Assembly: GCF_024166365.1 (NCBI RefSeq)
Contig: NC_064820.1
Coordinates: 83,652,001-83,716,000, forward strand
From: Elephas maximus indicus
Taxonomy: Eukaryota; Chordata; Mammalia; Proboscidea; Elephantidae
Length of the DNA stretch: 64,000 nt
Direction of reading: 5' to 3'
Of the stretch, positions 1-10,800 are shown in pieces. Both the position numbers and the translations under genes were made by a program. The notes under the pieces are model-generated. The model ran no database searches. It had not been told where the DNA came from and saw nothing but the letters and a program-made list of their open reading frames with translations. Numbering within the stretch: position 1 is the first letter of the stretch; each line of letters starts with the position of its first letter.

Positions 1-289
1 TTAAAACATTTGAAGAGAACATCCATAATTGTCCTTAAATGCCATCTCTATTTCCTTCCATCTCTAAGAGACATGATTCCCAGGAACCTCAACATTCTGT
101 TTCTGAACACGCTCAACTTTGCCAACATCCATCCGTCAAGTGTGGCTCCCAGAAACCCCTAGTGAGTGTTTGGAGTTTATAGTATGGGGTGGGTGTACAG
201 GTACAGGTGGGATGACGGCACCCATGGGGGTGATGGTACAGGTGTGGATAGGAAGGGGAGTAAAGTAAGGGTAGAGGGAAGGGGTAGAG
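1..289. other. Unassigned sequence at window start
   Basis: There is no recognisable gene or repeat here. About 170-300 is G-rich on the + strand with irregular 'ggtacagg' and 'gggtag' repeats. The minus-strand open frame across 113-508 runs from this stretch into a SINE-like segment and has no recognisable protein signature. Confidence 0.4.
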
Positions 290-446
290 GTATATTGCTG
301 GTGCAAAAGGATAATGCATTTGGCTGCTAATCAAAAGGTTGCAAGTTTGAGTCCACACAAAGTGCCTCAGGAGAAAGACCTGGCGATCTACTTTTGAAAA
401 GCCAGCCATTAAAAACTTTATGGAGCACAGTACAACTCTGGATGTA
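290..446 (+). mobile_element. AfroSINE-like segment (diverged subfamily)
   Basis: The tRNA-derived head pattern ('ggctgctaatcaaaaggt', then a B-box-like 'gcaagtttgagtcca') is followed by a body resembling the AfroSINE variant also seen at 21857-22065 and 29918-30122. The usual SINE tail is missing. The segment runs straight into what looks like the 5' leader of the RTE element, so it may be part of that element's 5' end rather than a separate insertion. Confidence 0.5.
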
Positions 447-1994
447 AAGCTTTCGGGACCTTCGGTTTTTGATGTGGCGTGACTAAAAATGAGAAGAAAC
501 AGCTGCAAACATCCATTAGTAATTGGATTGTGGAATACACAAAGGATGAAAATTGGAAGCCATCAAAAATGAAATGGAAAGCATAAAAATAGATATCCTA
601 GGCATTACTGAGCAGAAAGGGACTGGTATTGGCCATTTTGAATCCGGCAATCATATGGTCTACTACGCCGGGGATAACAATAAGAAGGGGGATGATGTTA
701 CATTCATTGTCAAAAAGAAAATTTCAAGATCTATCCTGAAGTAATTTCAGGAGGTAGCATATGATCAAAAACTGATGGTATTGAAGGAAGAAGCATATTG
801 ACAGAGAACTGCCAGAAATTCACGCTGGATTCAGAAGAGGACATGGAATGAGGAATATCATTGCCCATGTCAGATGGATCCTGGCCAAAAACAGAGAAAT
901 GTTTCCCTGTGTTTTATTGACTATACAAAGGCATTCGACTGCATAGATCGTAACAAATTATGGATAACATTGCAAGAACGGGGATTCCAGAATGCTTAAT
1001 TGTGCTCTTGAAGAACCCATACAAAGACCAAGAAGCAGTCCTTAACAGAAGACGGGGATTCTACGTGGAATCAGGAAAGGTGTGCCTCGGGGTTGTTATC
1101 TTTTCACCATACTTATTCAGTCTGTATGCTGAGCAAATAATCCGAGTAGCTGGACTATATGAAGAAGAACAGGGCATCAGGATTGGAGGAAAACTCATTA
1201 ACAACCTGCAACATGCAGATGGCACAACCTTGCTTGCTGAAAGTGAAGAGGACTTGAAGTACTTAATGATGAAGATCAAAGATTCCAGCCTTCAGAATGG
1301 ATTACATCTCAACATAAAGAAAACAAAAATCCTCATAATTGGACCAATAAGCAACACCATGCTAAAGGAGAAAAGACTGACATTGCCAAAGATTTCATTT
1401 TACTTAGATTCACAATCAATGCCCGTGGAACGGGCAGTCCAGAAATCAAACGATGTGTTACACTAGGCAAATCTGCTCCAAAAGATTTCTTTAAAGTGTT
1501 GAAAAGTAAAGATGTCACCTTGAGGACTAAGGTGCACTTGACCCAAGCTATGGTATTTTCATTACCCTCATTTGCATGCGAAAGCTGGACAGTCAATAAG
1601 GAAGACCGGAGAATTGATGCCTTTGAATTATGGTGTTGGCCAAGAATATTGAATATACCATGGACGGTTAGAAGAAAGAACAAATGTCTTGGAAGAAGTA
1701 CAGCCAGAATGTTCCTTAGAAGGAGGATGACAAAACTTAATCTCATGTACTCTGGGCATGTTAATAGGTGGACCAGTCCCTGGAGATGAACATGATTGAT
1801 AAAGTAGGGTCTTCGAAAAAGAAGATCCTTAATAAGATGGACTGACACAATGGCTGCAACCATGGACTCAACATAATGATTGTGAGGATGGCACCGGACC
1901 AGGCAATGTTTTGTTAAAAAAAAAAATGTTACGTAGTACAAAATGTTGCTATGAGTTGGAACTGACTTGATGGCACCTAACAGTAACAACATAG
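447..1994 (+). mobile_element. RTE-clade LINE, internally deleted and frameshifted
   Basis: This is a degenerate copy of an RTE (BovB-related) non-LTR retrotransposon. An endonuclease-like N-terminal piece (553-744, containing ILGITE) is followed by a big internal deletion. A reverse-transcriptase part starts near 795 (ELPEIHAGFRRG) and continues at 960-1466, where the usual YADD active site reads HADG at 1212-1223. A frameshift then leads to the C-terminal part at 1496-1789. The 3' end near 1930-1994 reads 'gagttggaactgacttgatg' and finishes in a short 'aac' run. Lost active-site residues, at least two internal deletions and frameshifts make it dead. Confidence 0.85.
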
Positions 1995-2259
1995 AAAGTC
2001 TTGAACAGAATTTAAAATTGTTATAGAATCCAGACTTACTAGATCTATTGAGACTAGAGGAACCCCCTAATCTATTTTTCTGAGAAAACCTTCAAACTAT
2101 GTACCAAGATTATTCCCTGAAGTCATCTTTAAAGTAAACAGCTGTTTAGCTAAATTAGTATAGAATGTCCACTGTGAGCATTGCACTCTTTTAAAGAATT
2201 ATCTGTATAAGATAAAATTGTCAACGGTAACTCTAAAGCATAGATGAGAAGTTTAGGGG

Positions 2260-2432
2260 ACAGTGAGCCTAAGTCAATGGTGGTGAAACCATATGGGTAG
2301 AGATAGCAAGAATGGTGATACAAAGTGAAGAATGCAACCAATGTTATTGGATTGTACATATAGAAATGATGAATGGGTATATGTTCTGCTATGCATATTT
2401 TCACCAAAATTAAAATAAAAAAAGTAGAAAAT
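2260..2432 (+). mobile_element. L1 3'-end fragment
   Basis: The text around 2310-2432 (a run to 'ggattgtacatatagaaatg' and an A-rich tail) is the type of sequence found at the 3' end of L1 copies. The L1 at 22235-23580 has a related end. No coding sequence remains. Confidence 0.5.
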
Positions 2433-2446
2433 TCTTTTTCAGCACC

Positions 2447-2611
2447 CCTAACCCTGGTGGTGTAGTGGTTAAGAGCTAGAACTGCTAATCAAATGTTGGC
2501 AGTTCGAATACACCAGGTACCCCTTGGAAACCCTGTGGGGCAGTTCTACTCTGTCCCATAGCATCACTATGAGTTGGAATCAACTCGAAGGCGACTGGTT
2601 TAACAGATGGT
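2447..2611 (+). mobile_element. AfroSINE
   Basis: This has a complete head-to-tail AfroSINE layout: 'ccctggtggtgtagtggtta' (A-box region), 'ggcagttcgaatacacc' (B-box region), then 'ggcagttctactctgtccca' and the tail 'gagttggaatcaactcgaag'. It ends next to the large L1 locus. Confidence 0.9.
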
Positions 2612-2684
2612 TATTCAGCCTCTGTATGCCTCTAGCAATAGGAAGCTCGCTACCTCACTATGTTGGCTTTCCCAATTTAGAAGT

Positions 2685-3728
2685 CTTTTTTTTTTTTTTT
2701 TTAATTGTGCTTTAGGTGAAGGTTTACAGATCAAATTAGTTTCTCATTAAACAATTAATACACATATTGCTTTGTGACATTGATTGCCAACACCAGGACA
2801 TGTCAACACTCTCCCCTTCTCGACCATGAGTTCCCCATTAACAGCTTTCTTGTCCCCTCCTGCCTTCTCGCCTTTGCCCCTGGGTTGGTGTGCCCCATTA
2901 GGCTCCTTTTGTTTTATGGGTCCACCTAATCTTTGGCTAAAAGGTGAACTTCAGGAATAACTTCAGTACTGAGTTAAAAGCGTGTCTGGGGGCCATACTC
3001 TTGGATTTCTTCAGTCTCTGTCAGACCAGTAAGTCTGGTCTTTTTTTGTGAGTTAGAATTTTGTTCCACATTTATCTTCAGCTCTGTCCAGGATCCTCTA
3101 TTGTGACTCCTGTCAGAGCAGTCGGTGGTGGTAGCCAGACACCATTTAGTTGTGCTGAACTCAGTCTAGTGGAGGCTGTGGTGCTTGTGGCTCATTAGTC
3201 CTTTGGACTAATCTTTCCCCTGTGTCTTTGGTTTTCTTCTTTCTCCCTTGCTCCACATGGGATGTATCTTAGATGGCTGCTCACAAGCTTTTAAGACCCT
3301 AGACACTACTCATCAAAGTAGGATGTAGATTTTCTTTATATACTATGTTATGTTTATTGAGCTAGATGTCCCCCCGACCCGAGACCATGGTCCCCAGCCC
3401 TTGGCTCATTAATTTGGTCCCTCAGGGAGTTTGGATGTGTTTATGAAGCTTCCATGACCTTGCCTTGGTCAAGTTGTGCTGGCTTCCCCAATATTGTGTA
3501 CTGTTTTACCCATCACCAGAGTTACCACTGATCTATTGTTTATTTAGTGTTTTTCCCTCCCCATCCCTCCTTTTCCTTGTAACCATCAAAGATTGTTTCT
3601 TTTGTGTGTAAACCTTTTCATGAGTTTTTATAGCAGTGGTCTCATATTTGTCATTTTGTTATTGCCTTATTTCCCTCAGCATAATGCCTTCCAGATTCAT
3701 CCATGTTATGAGATGCTTTGAAGATTCA
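2685..3728 (-). mobile_element. L1-A 3' UTR
   Basis: About 1 kb of non-coding sequence lies between the poly(A) tail and the ORF2 end. It is related to the 3' ends at 7855-9185 (L1-B), 13994-14435 (L1-C) and 24918-25252, all minus strand. The shared landmark reads on the + strand as 'ttaattgtgctttaggtgaa', with close variants in the other copies. Confidence 0.8.
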
Positions 3729-4245
3729 TCACTGTTCTTTGTCATTGTGTAGTATTTCATTGTATGCATGTACTATGCATAGTTCATTTATCTGTTCATC
3801 TGTTGATGAGCACTTAGGTTGTTTCCATATTTCTGCTATTGCGAATAATGCTGAAATGGATATGAGTGTGTCTATGTCTATTCGTGCAACAGCTCTTACT
3901 TCTCTAGGGTATATTCCTAAGAGTAGAATTGCGGGTTTGTATGGTATTTCTATCTTTTTAAGAGAGCACCATATTGTTTTCCAAAATGGTTGTACCATTT
4001 TGCATTCCCACCAGCAGTGTGTAAGAGGTCCAATTTCCCTGAAGCTTTTCCAACATTTGTTATTTTCTGTTTTTTTGATTTGTGCCAGTAATGTCGGGGT
4101 GAGATGGCATCTCATTGTGGTTTTGATTTGCATTTCTCTAATGGCTACTGATCGAGAGCATTTCCTCATGTGTCTGTTAGCCACCTAAATGTCTTCTTTG
4201 GTGAAGTGTCTGCTCATATCCTTTGCCTCTTTTTTTTTTTAATTG
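3729..4245 (-). pseudogene. L1-A ORF2 C-terminal part
   Basis: A 151-codon minus-strand frame (3729-4184) matches the C-terminal region of L1 ORF2. It includes [17 protein letters not shown], the Cys/His/Trp-rich block after the reverse transcriptase, and an ending typical of the family ([11 protein letters not shown]). The upstream part is cut by the repeat inserted at 4246. Confidence 0.8.
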
Positions 4246-4755
4246 GATTATGTCTTAGTAGTCTAGTGTTGCTATACAGAAATACCACAAGTGGTTGGCT
4301 TTAACAAAGAGAAATTTATCTCCTCACTGTAAAATAGGCTAAAAGTCCAAATTCAAGGCGTCAGATCCAGGGGAAGGCTTTTTCTCTCTCTGTTGGTTCT
4401 GGAAGAAGATCCTTGTCCTCAATCTTTCCATGGTCCAGAAGCTTCTCAGGTGCAGGAACCCTGGGTCCAAAGAACGCGCTCTGCTCCTGGTGCTTCTTTC
4501 TTGGTGGTATGAGGTCCCGCACATTCTGCTTGCTTCCCTTTCCTTTTATCTCTTGAGAGAAAGAGGTGGTACAGGCCACGCCCCAGGGAAACTCTCTTTA
4601 CCTTGGATCAGGGAAGTGACCTGAGTAAGGGTGTTGCAATCCCACTCTAATTCTCTCAACATAAAATTACAATCACAAAATGGAGAACAACCACACAATA
4701 CTGGGAATCATGGCCTAATCAAGTTGATACACACATAATTCAATCCATGATTATT
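4246..4755. repeat. ~0.5-kb interspersed repeat inserted in L1-A ORF2
   Basis: This block interrupts the L1 text ('ttaattggattat' before, 'gattatttgtctttttgttg' after). It starts 'gtcttagtagtctagtgttg', contains 'ctttaacaaagagaaattta' and ends near 'ttcaatccatg'. A second related copy begins at 52129 with almost the same opening. I recognise it as an interspersed repeat seen widely in mammals but cannot name the family safely. The open frames over it have no known protein signature. Confidence 0.65.
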
Positions 4756-7200
4756 TGTCTTTTTGTTGTAGAGGTGTTAGATTTTTCTATAGATTTTAGA
4801 GATTAGACCTTTGTCAGATTTGTCATAGCCAATTTTTTTTCCTAGTCCGTAGGTTCTCTTTTTACTCTTTTGGTGAAGTCTTTTGATGAACATAAGCCTT
4901 TAATTTTTAAAAGATCCCAGCTATCTAGCTTATCTTCTGAAATTTCTATACTGTTAAGTTATAGTTTGTATCCTGTTTATGCCATGTATTAGGACCTCTA
5001 GTGCTGACCCTATTTTTTCTTCTATGATCATTACAGTTTTACTTTTTATATTTAGGTCTTTGATCCATTTTGAATTTGTTTTTGTATATTGTATGAGGTA
5101 TGGGTTCTGTTTCTTTTGTTTTTACAGATGGACATCCAGTTATGCCAGCACCATTTGTTAAAAAGATGATCTTTTCCCTGTTTAACGAACTTTGGGCCTT
5201 GTCAAAGATCAGGTGACCGTAGGTGGATGGACTTACATTTGGGTTTTCAATTCTGTTCCATTGGTCAATATGTCTGTTGTTGTACCAGTACGAGGCTATT
5301 TTGACTACCATATCTGTGTAGTAGGTTCTGAGGTCAGATAGTATGAGTCCTCCTACTTTATTCTTCTTTGATATTACTTTACTTATCCAGGGCCTCTTCC
5401 CTTTCCATATACAGTTAATGATTACTTTTTCCATCTCATTAAAGAATGCTGTTGGTATTTGAATCAAGACTGCATCGTGTTTGTAGATTGCTTTGCGTAG
5501 AATTGACATTTTCACAATGTTGAGTCTACCTATCCGTGAGCATGGTATATTTTGCCATTTATGTAGGTCTTGTTTGGTTTCTTGCAGTGGTGTTTTGCAG
5601 TTTTCTTTGTATAGGTCTTTTACATCCCTGGTTAGATTTATTTTTAAGTATTTTATTTTTTTAGGGGCTATAATGAGTGGTGTTGCTTTCCTCACTGCCT
5701 TTTTGTAGTTCTCTTTATTGGTGTATAGGAATCCAACTGATTTTTTATGTTTATCATGTATCTTGCTACTTTGCTGAAGCTTTACTAGTTCCAGTAGGCT
5801 TCTTCTGGAATCTTTTGGGATCTTTATAGTATCAGATCATTCACAAATAGGAACGGATTTACTTCTTCATTACCCGTTTGGATGCACTTTCTTTTTCTTG
5901 CCTTATTGCTCTAGCTAGGACATCCAGCACAATGTTAAATAGGAGTGGTGATTTCCGGGAAAATGTTTTCAGCCTCTCTTCATCAAGAATGATATTGGCT
6001 GTTGGTTTTGTATAGATGCCCTCTATTACGTTGAGAAATATTCTTTTTCTATACCTTTTTTTTTTGGAGAGTTTTTCTATCATGAATGGTTGTTGGACTT
6101 TATTGAATGCCTTTTCTGTATCGATTGAGATGATCATGTGATTTCTTTTGTTTTATTTATGTGATGGATTACGCAGATTGACTTTCTAATACTGAACCAT
6201 CCTTGAATACCTTGCATGAATCCACTTGGTCATGGTGTATTATTTTTTTGATATGATGCTGAATTCTGTAGGCTAGAATTTTCTTGAGAATTTTTGTATC
6301 TTATTCATGAGAGATATTGGTCTGTAATTTTCTTTTTTTGTGGTGTCTTTCACTGGTTTCAGTTTCAGGGTTTTGGTATGCTGTTTTCATAGAATAAATT
6401 TAGAGGTATTCCTTCTTTTTCTAAGTTCTGAAATCATTTGAATAGTAAGGGTGCAAGCTCTTCTCTGAGTGTTTGGTAGAATTCTCCAGTGAAGCCTTCT
6501 AGGCCAGGGGTTTTTTTGTTGTTGTTTTTGGGAGTTTTTTTAATTACCTTTTGAATCTCTTATTACAGTTCTGTTCAGATTTTCAACCTCAGTTTGTGTT
6601 AGTTTAGGTAGGTAGTGTGTTTCTAGAAATTTGCCCATTTCTTCCAGGTTGTCCAATTTGTCAGAGTGTAGTTTTTCATAAGTAATCTGTTATGATCTTT
6701 TGTATTTCAGTTGGGTCTGTTGCAACATCCCCTATTTCATTTATTTGGGTTATTTTCATCCTCTCCTGTTTTTGTTTTGTCAGTTTGGCCAATGGTTTGT
6801 TGATTTTGCTGATTCTTTCAAAGAACCAACTTTTGGTTTTGTTTATTCTATTTTCTGTTCTCTAATTCATTTTTTTCTGTTCTGATCATTATTTCCTTTC
6901 TTCTGGTGGCTGTGGGCTTCTTTTGCTGTTCTCTTTCTATTTGTTCAAGTTCTGTAGCTAATGTTTTGATTTTGTCCCTTTTTTTTTTCATTTTGATGTG
7001 TGCATATTGCTACAGATTGCCCTCTCAGCACTGCCTTTGCTGTGTCCCAAAAGTTTTGGTATGTGTTTTCGTTCTCGTTTGATTCTAGGAATTTTTATTT
7101 CATCTTTGATTTCTTCTGTTACCCAGTGGTTTTTAAGCAGGGCGTTATTCAGTTTATATGTATTTGATTTTTTTCCTTTTTCTTGCCATTCTTAATTTCT
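4756..7200 (-). pseudogene. L1-A ORF2 middle part (reverse transcriptase, broken)
   Basis: Fragments of the L1 ORF2 protein run on the minus strand. 5039-5695 is the region after the RT core (PTAFFNEMEKVIINCIWKGK). 5859-6137 is part of RT ([19 protein letters not shown]...[14 protein letters not shown]) that breaks off before the FADD-type active site. Several frameshifts and stops separate the pieces. Confidence 0.8.
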
Positions 7201-7362
7201 GGAAACCCTGGTAGCGTAGTGGTTAAGTGCTACAGCTGCTAACCAAAAGGTCGACAGTTCAAATCCACCAGGCGCTCTTTGGAAAATCTATGGTGCAGTT
7301 CTACTCTGTCCTATAGGGTCACTATGAGTCGGAATTGACTCAACGGCAGTGCGTTTGGTTTT
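7201..7362 (+). mobile_element. AfroSINE inserted in L1-A
   Basis: A complete SINE from 'ggaaaccctggtagcgtagt' to 'gtgcgtttggtttttatt' is flanked by the short direct repeat 'ttaatttct' on both sides. The L1-A coding text resumes just downstream, so the SINE landed after L1-A. Confidence 0.9.
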
Positions 7363-7854
7363 TATTAATTTCTACTTTGACGGTGTTATAAGAGAAGACA
7401 CTTTGTAATTTCTCAGTGTTTTGAATTTTGTTGTGGGTCTCTTTGTGGCCTAAGATGTGGTCTATTCTGGATGATGTTCCATGTGCATTAGAAAAGAACG
7501 TGTACTTTGCTGCTGTTAGGTGAAGTGTCCTATATATGCCTATGAGGTCAAGTTGGTTGATTGTGGCCTTTAGATCTTCTGTATCTTTGCTGAATTTCTT
7601 TCTAGATATCCTGTCCTTTACTGAGAGTGGTATGTTGAAATCTCCTATTATTGTGGAACTCTCAATTTCTCTTTTCAGTGCTGTTAGAGTTTGTTTTCTG
7701 TATTTTGGAGCCCTGTCATTGGGCCTGTACATACTTATTGTGGTTATGCCCTCGTGGTAGACTGTCCCTTTAATCATTATATAATGTCCTTTCTTGTTTT
7801 TTGTGGTGTATTTTGTTTTAAAATATTGCCAGTGCTGCTCTTTTTTTTGTTGCT
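7363..7854 (-). pseudogene. L1-A ORF2 endonuclease part
   Basis: The minus-strand frame at 7340-7777 carries L1 endonuclease motifs: IIGDFNIPL (the GDFN block), TFFSNAHGTSSRIDHILGHK and the following linker. It is cut off upstream by the L1-B insertion. The rest of the endonuclease N-terminus is found again at 13021-13240. Confidence 0.8.
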
Positions 7855-10800
7855 TTTTAAAAAAATTTTTATTGTGCTTTAAGAGAAAGTTTACAAGTCA
7901 AGTCAGTATCTCACACAAAAACTTATATACACCTTGCTACATACTCCCAATTGATCTCCCCTTAATGAGACAGCCCACTCCCTCCCTCCACTCTCTCTTT
8001 TCCTGTCCATTCCACCAGCTTCTAACCTCCTCTACCTTCTCATCTCCCCTCCAGAAAGGAGATGCCAACATAGTCTCAAGTGTCCACCTGATCCAAGAAG
8101 CTCACTCCTCACCAGCATCCCTCTCCATCCCATTGTCTAGTCCAATCACTGTCTGAAGAGTTGGCTTTGGGGATGGTTCCTATCTTGGGCCAACAGAAGG
8201 TCTGGGGGCCATGACCACTGGGGTCCTTCTAGTCTCAGTCAGACCATTAAGCCTGGTCTTTCTAGGAGAATTTGAGGTCTGCATCCCACTGCTCTCCTGT
8301 TCCCTCAGGGGTTCTCTGTTGTGTTCCCTGTCAGGGCAGTCATCGGTCGTAGTTGGGCACCATCTAGTTCTTCTGGTCTCAGGCTGCTGTAGTCTCTGGT
8401 TTATGTGGCCCTTTCTGTCTCTTGGGCTCATAATTACCTTGTGTCCTTAGTGTTCTTCATTCTCCTTTGCTCCAGGTAGGTTGAGACCAATTGATGCATC
8501 TTAGATGGCCGCTTGCTAGCGTTTAAGACCCCAGACGCCACTCTCCAAGGTGGGATGCAGAATGTTTTCTTAACAGATTTTTTTTATGCCAATTGACTGA
8601 GATGTCCCCTGAAACCGTGGTCCCCAAACCCCTGCCCTGCTACACTGGGCTTTGAAGCATTCAGTTTACTCAGAAAACTTCTTTGCTTTTGGTTTAGTGC
8701 AGTTGTGCTGACCTCGCCTGTATTGTGTGTTGTCTTTCCCTTCACCTAAAGTAGATCTCATCTACTATCTAACTAGTGAATACCCCTCTCCCACCGCCCC
8801 CCCTTCTTGTAACCATCAAATAATATTTTCTTCTCCGTTTAAACTATTTCTCAAGTTTTTATAATAGTGGTCTTATACAATATTTGTCCTTTTGCAACTG
8901 ACTAATTTCACTCAGCATAATGCCTCCAGATTCCTCCATGTTATGGAATGTTTCACAGATTCATTACTGTTCTTTATCGATGCATAGTATTCCAATGTGC
9001 GAATATGTTATAATTTATCCATTCATCTGTTGATGGGCACCTTGGTTGCTTCCATCTTTTTGTTATTGTAAACAGCCCTGCAATATATCTGTTCATGTAA
9101 AGGCTCTTATTTCTCTAGGATATATTCCAAGGAGTGGGATTGCTGGATCATATGGTAGTTCTATTTCTAGCTTTTTAAGCAAGTGCTAAATGGACTTCCA
9201 AAGTGGTTGTACCATTTTACATTCCCGCCACCAGTGTATAAGTTTTCCAGTCTCTCTACAACCTCTGCAGCATTTATTATTTTGTGTTTTTTGGGTTAAT
9301 GCCAGCCTTGTTGGATTAAGATGGAATCTCATTGTACTTTTGATTTGCATTTCTCTAATGGCTAATGACTGTGAGCATTTCCTCATGTAGCTGTTAGCTA
9401 CCTGAATGTCTTCTTTAGTGAAATGCCTGTTCATATCCTTTGCCCATTTTTTAATTGGGTTATTTGTCTTTTTGTAGTTGAGTTTTTGCAGTATAATGTA
9501 GATTTTAGAGATCACGCACTGATCAGAAATGTCATAGCTAAAAACTTTTTCCCAGTTTGTAGGTAATCTTTTCACTCTTTTGGTGAAGTCTTTGGATGAG
9601 CATACCACTCCAAAAACCCACTGCCATGCAAAGGTGTTTGATTTTTAGGAGCTCCCAGTTATCTAGTTTTTCTTCTGCATTGTTAGTAATGTTTTGTATA
9701 CTGTTTACGCCATGTATTAGGGCTCCTAACGTTGTCCTTATTTTTTCTTCTATGGTCTTTATTGTTTTAGATTTTATATTTAGATCTTTGATCCCTTTTG
9801 AGCTCCTATTTGTGCATGGTGTGAGGTATGGGTCTTGTTTCATTTTTTTGCAGATGGATATCCAGTTATGCCAGCAACATTTGTTAAAAAGACTGTCTTT
9901 TCCTCCATTTAACTGCTTTGGGGCCTTTGTCAAATACCAACTGCTCATATGTGGACGGATTTACGTCTGGATTCTCAATTCTGTTCCATTGGTCAATGTA
10001 TCTGTTGTTGTACCAGTACCAGGCTGTTTTGACTACTGCGGCAGTATAATAGGTTCTAAAATCAGTTAGTGTGAGACCTCTCACTTTGTTCTTCTTTTTC
10101 AGTAATGGTTTACTTATCCAGGGCCTCTTTCCCTTCCATATGAAATTGGTAATTTGTTTCTCCATCTCATTAAAAAATGTTGTTGGAATTTGGATCAGAA
10201 TTGCATTAAATCTATAGATGGCTTTTAGTAGAAAAGACATTTTTATAATGTTAAGGCTTCCTATCCATGAGCAAGGTATGTTTTTCAACTTATGTAGATC
10301 TCTTTTGGTTTCTTGCAGAAGCCTTTTGTAGTTTTATTTGTATAAGTCTTTTACATCTCTGCTAAGATTTATTCCTAAGTATTTTATCTTCTTGGGGAGT
10401 ACCGTAATGATATTGATTTGGTGATTTCCTCTTTGATGTTCTTTTTTTGGCGCAGAGGAATCCAACTGATTTTTGTAGTTTATTTTGTATCCCGATCCTC
10501 TGCTGAAATCTTCTATTAGTTTCAGTAGTTTTCTTGAGAATTCTTTAGGGTTTTCTGTGTATAAATCATGTCATTTGCAAATAGGGATACTTTTACTTCT
10601 TCCTTGCCAATCTGGATGCCCTTTATTTCTTTTTCTACCCTAATTGCTCTGGCTAGGACTTCCAGCACAATATTGAATAAGAGTGGTGATAGATGGCATC
10701 CTTGTCTGGTTCCCGATCTCAAGGGGAATGCACTCAGACTATCTCCATTTAGGATGATGTTGGCTATTGGCTTTGTATAAACGCCCTTTATTATGTTGAG

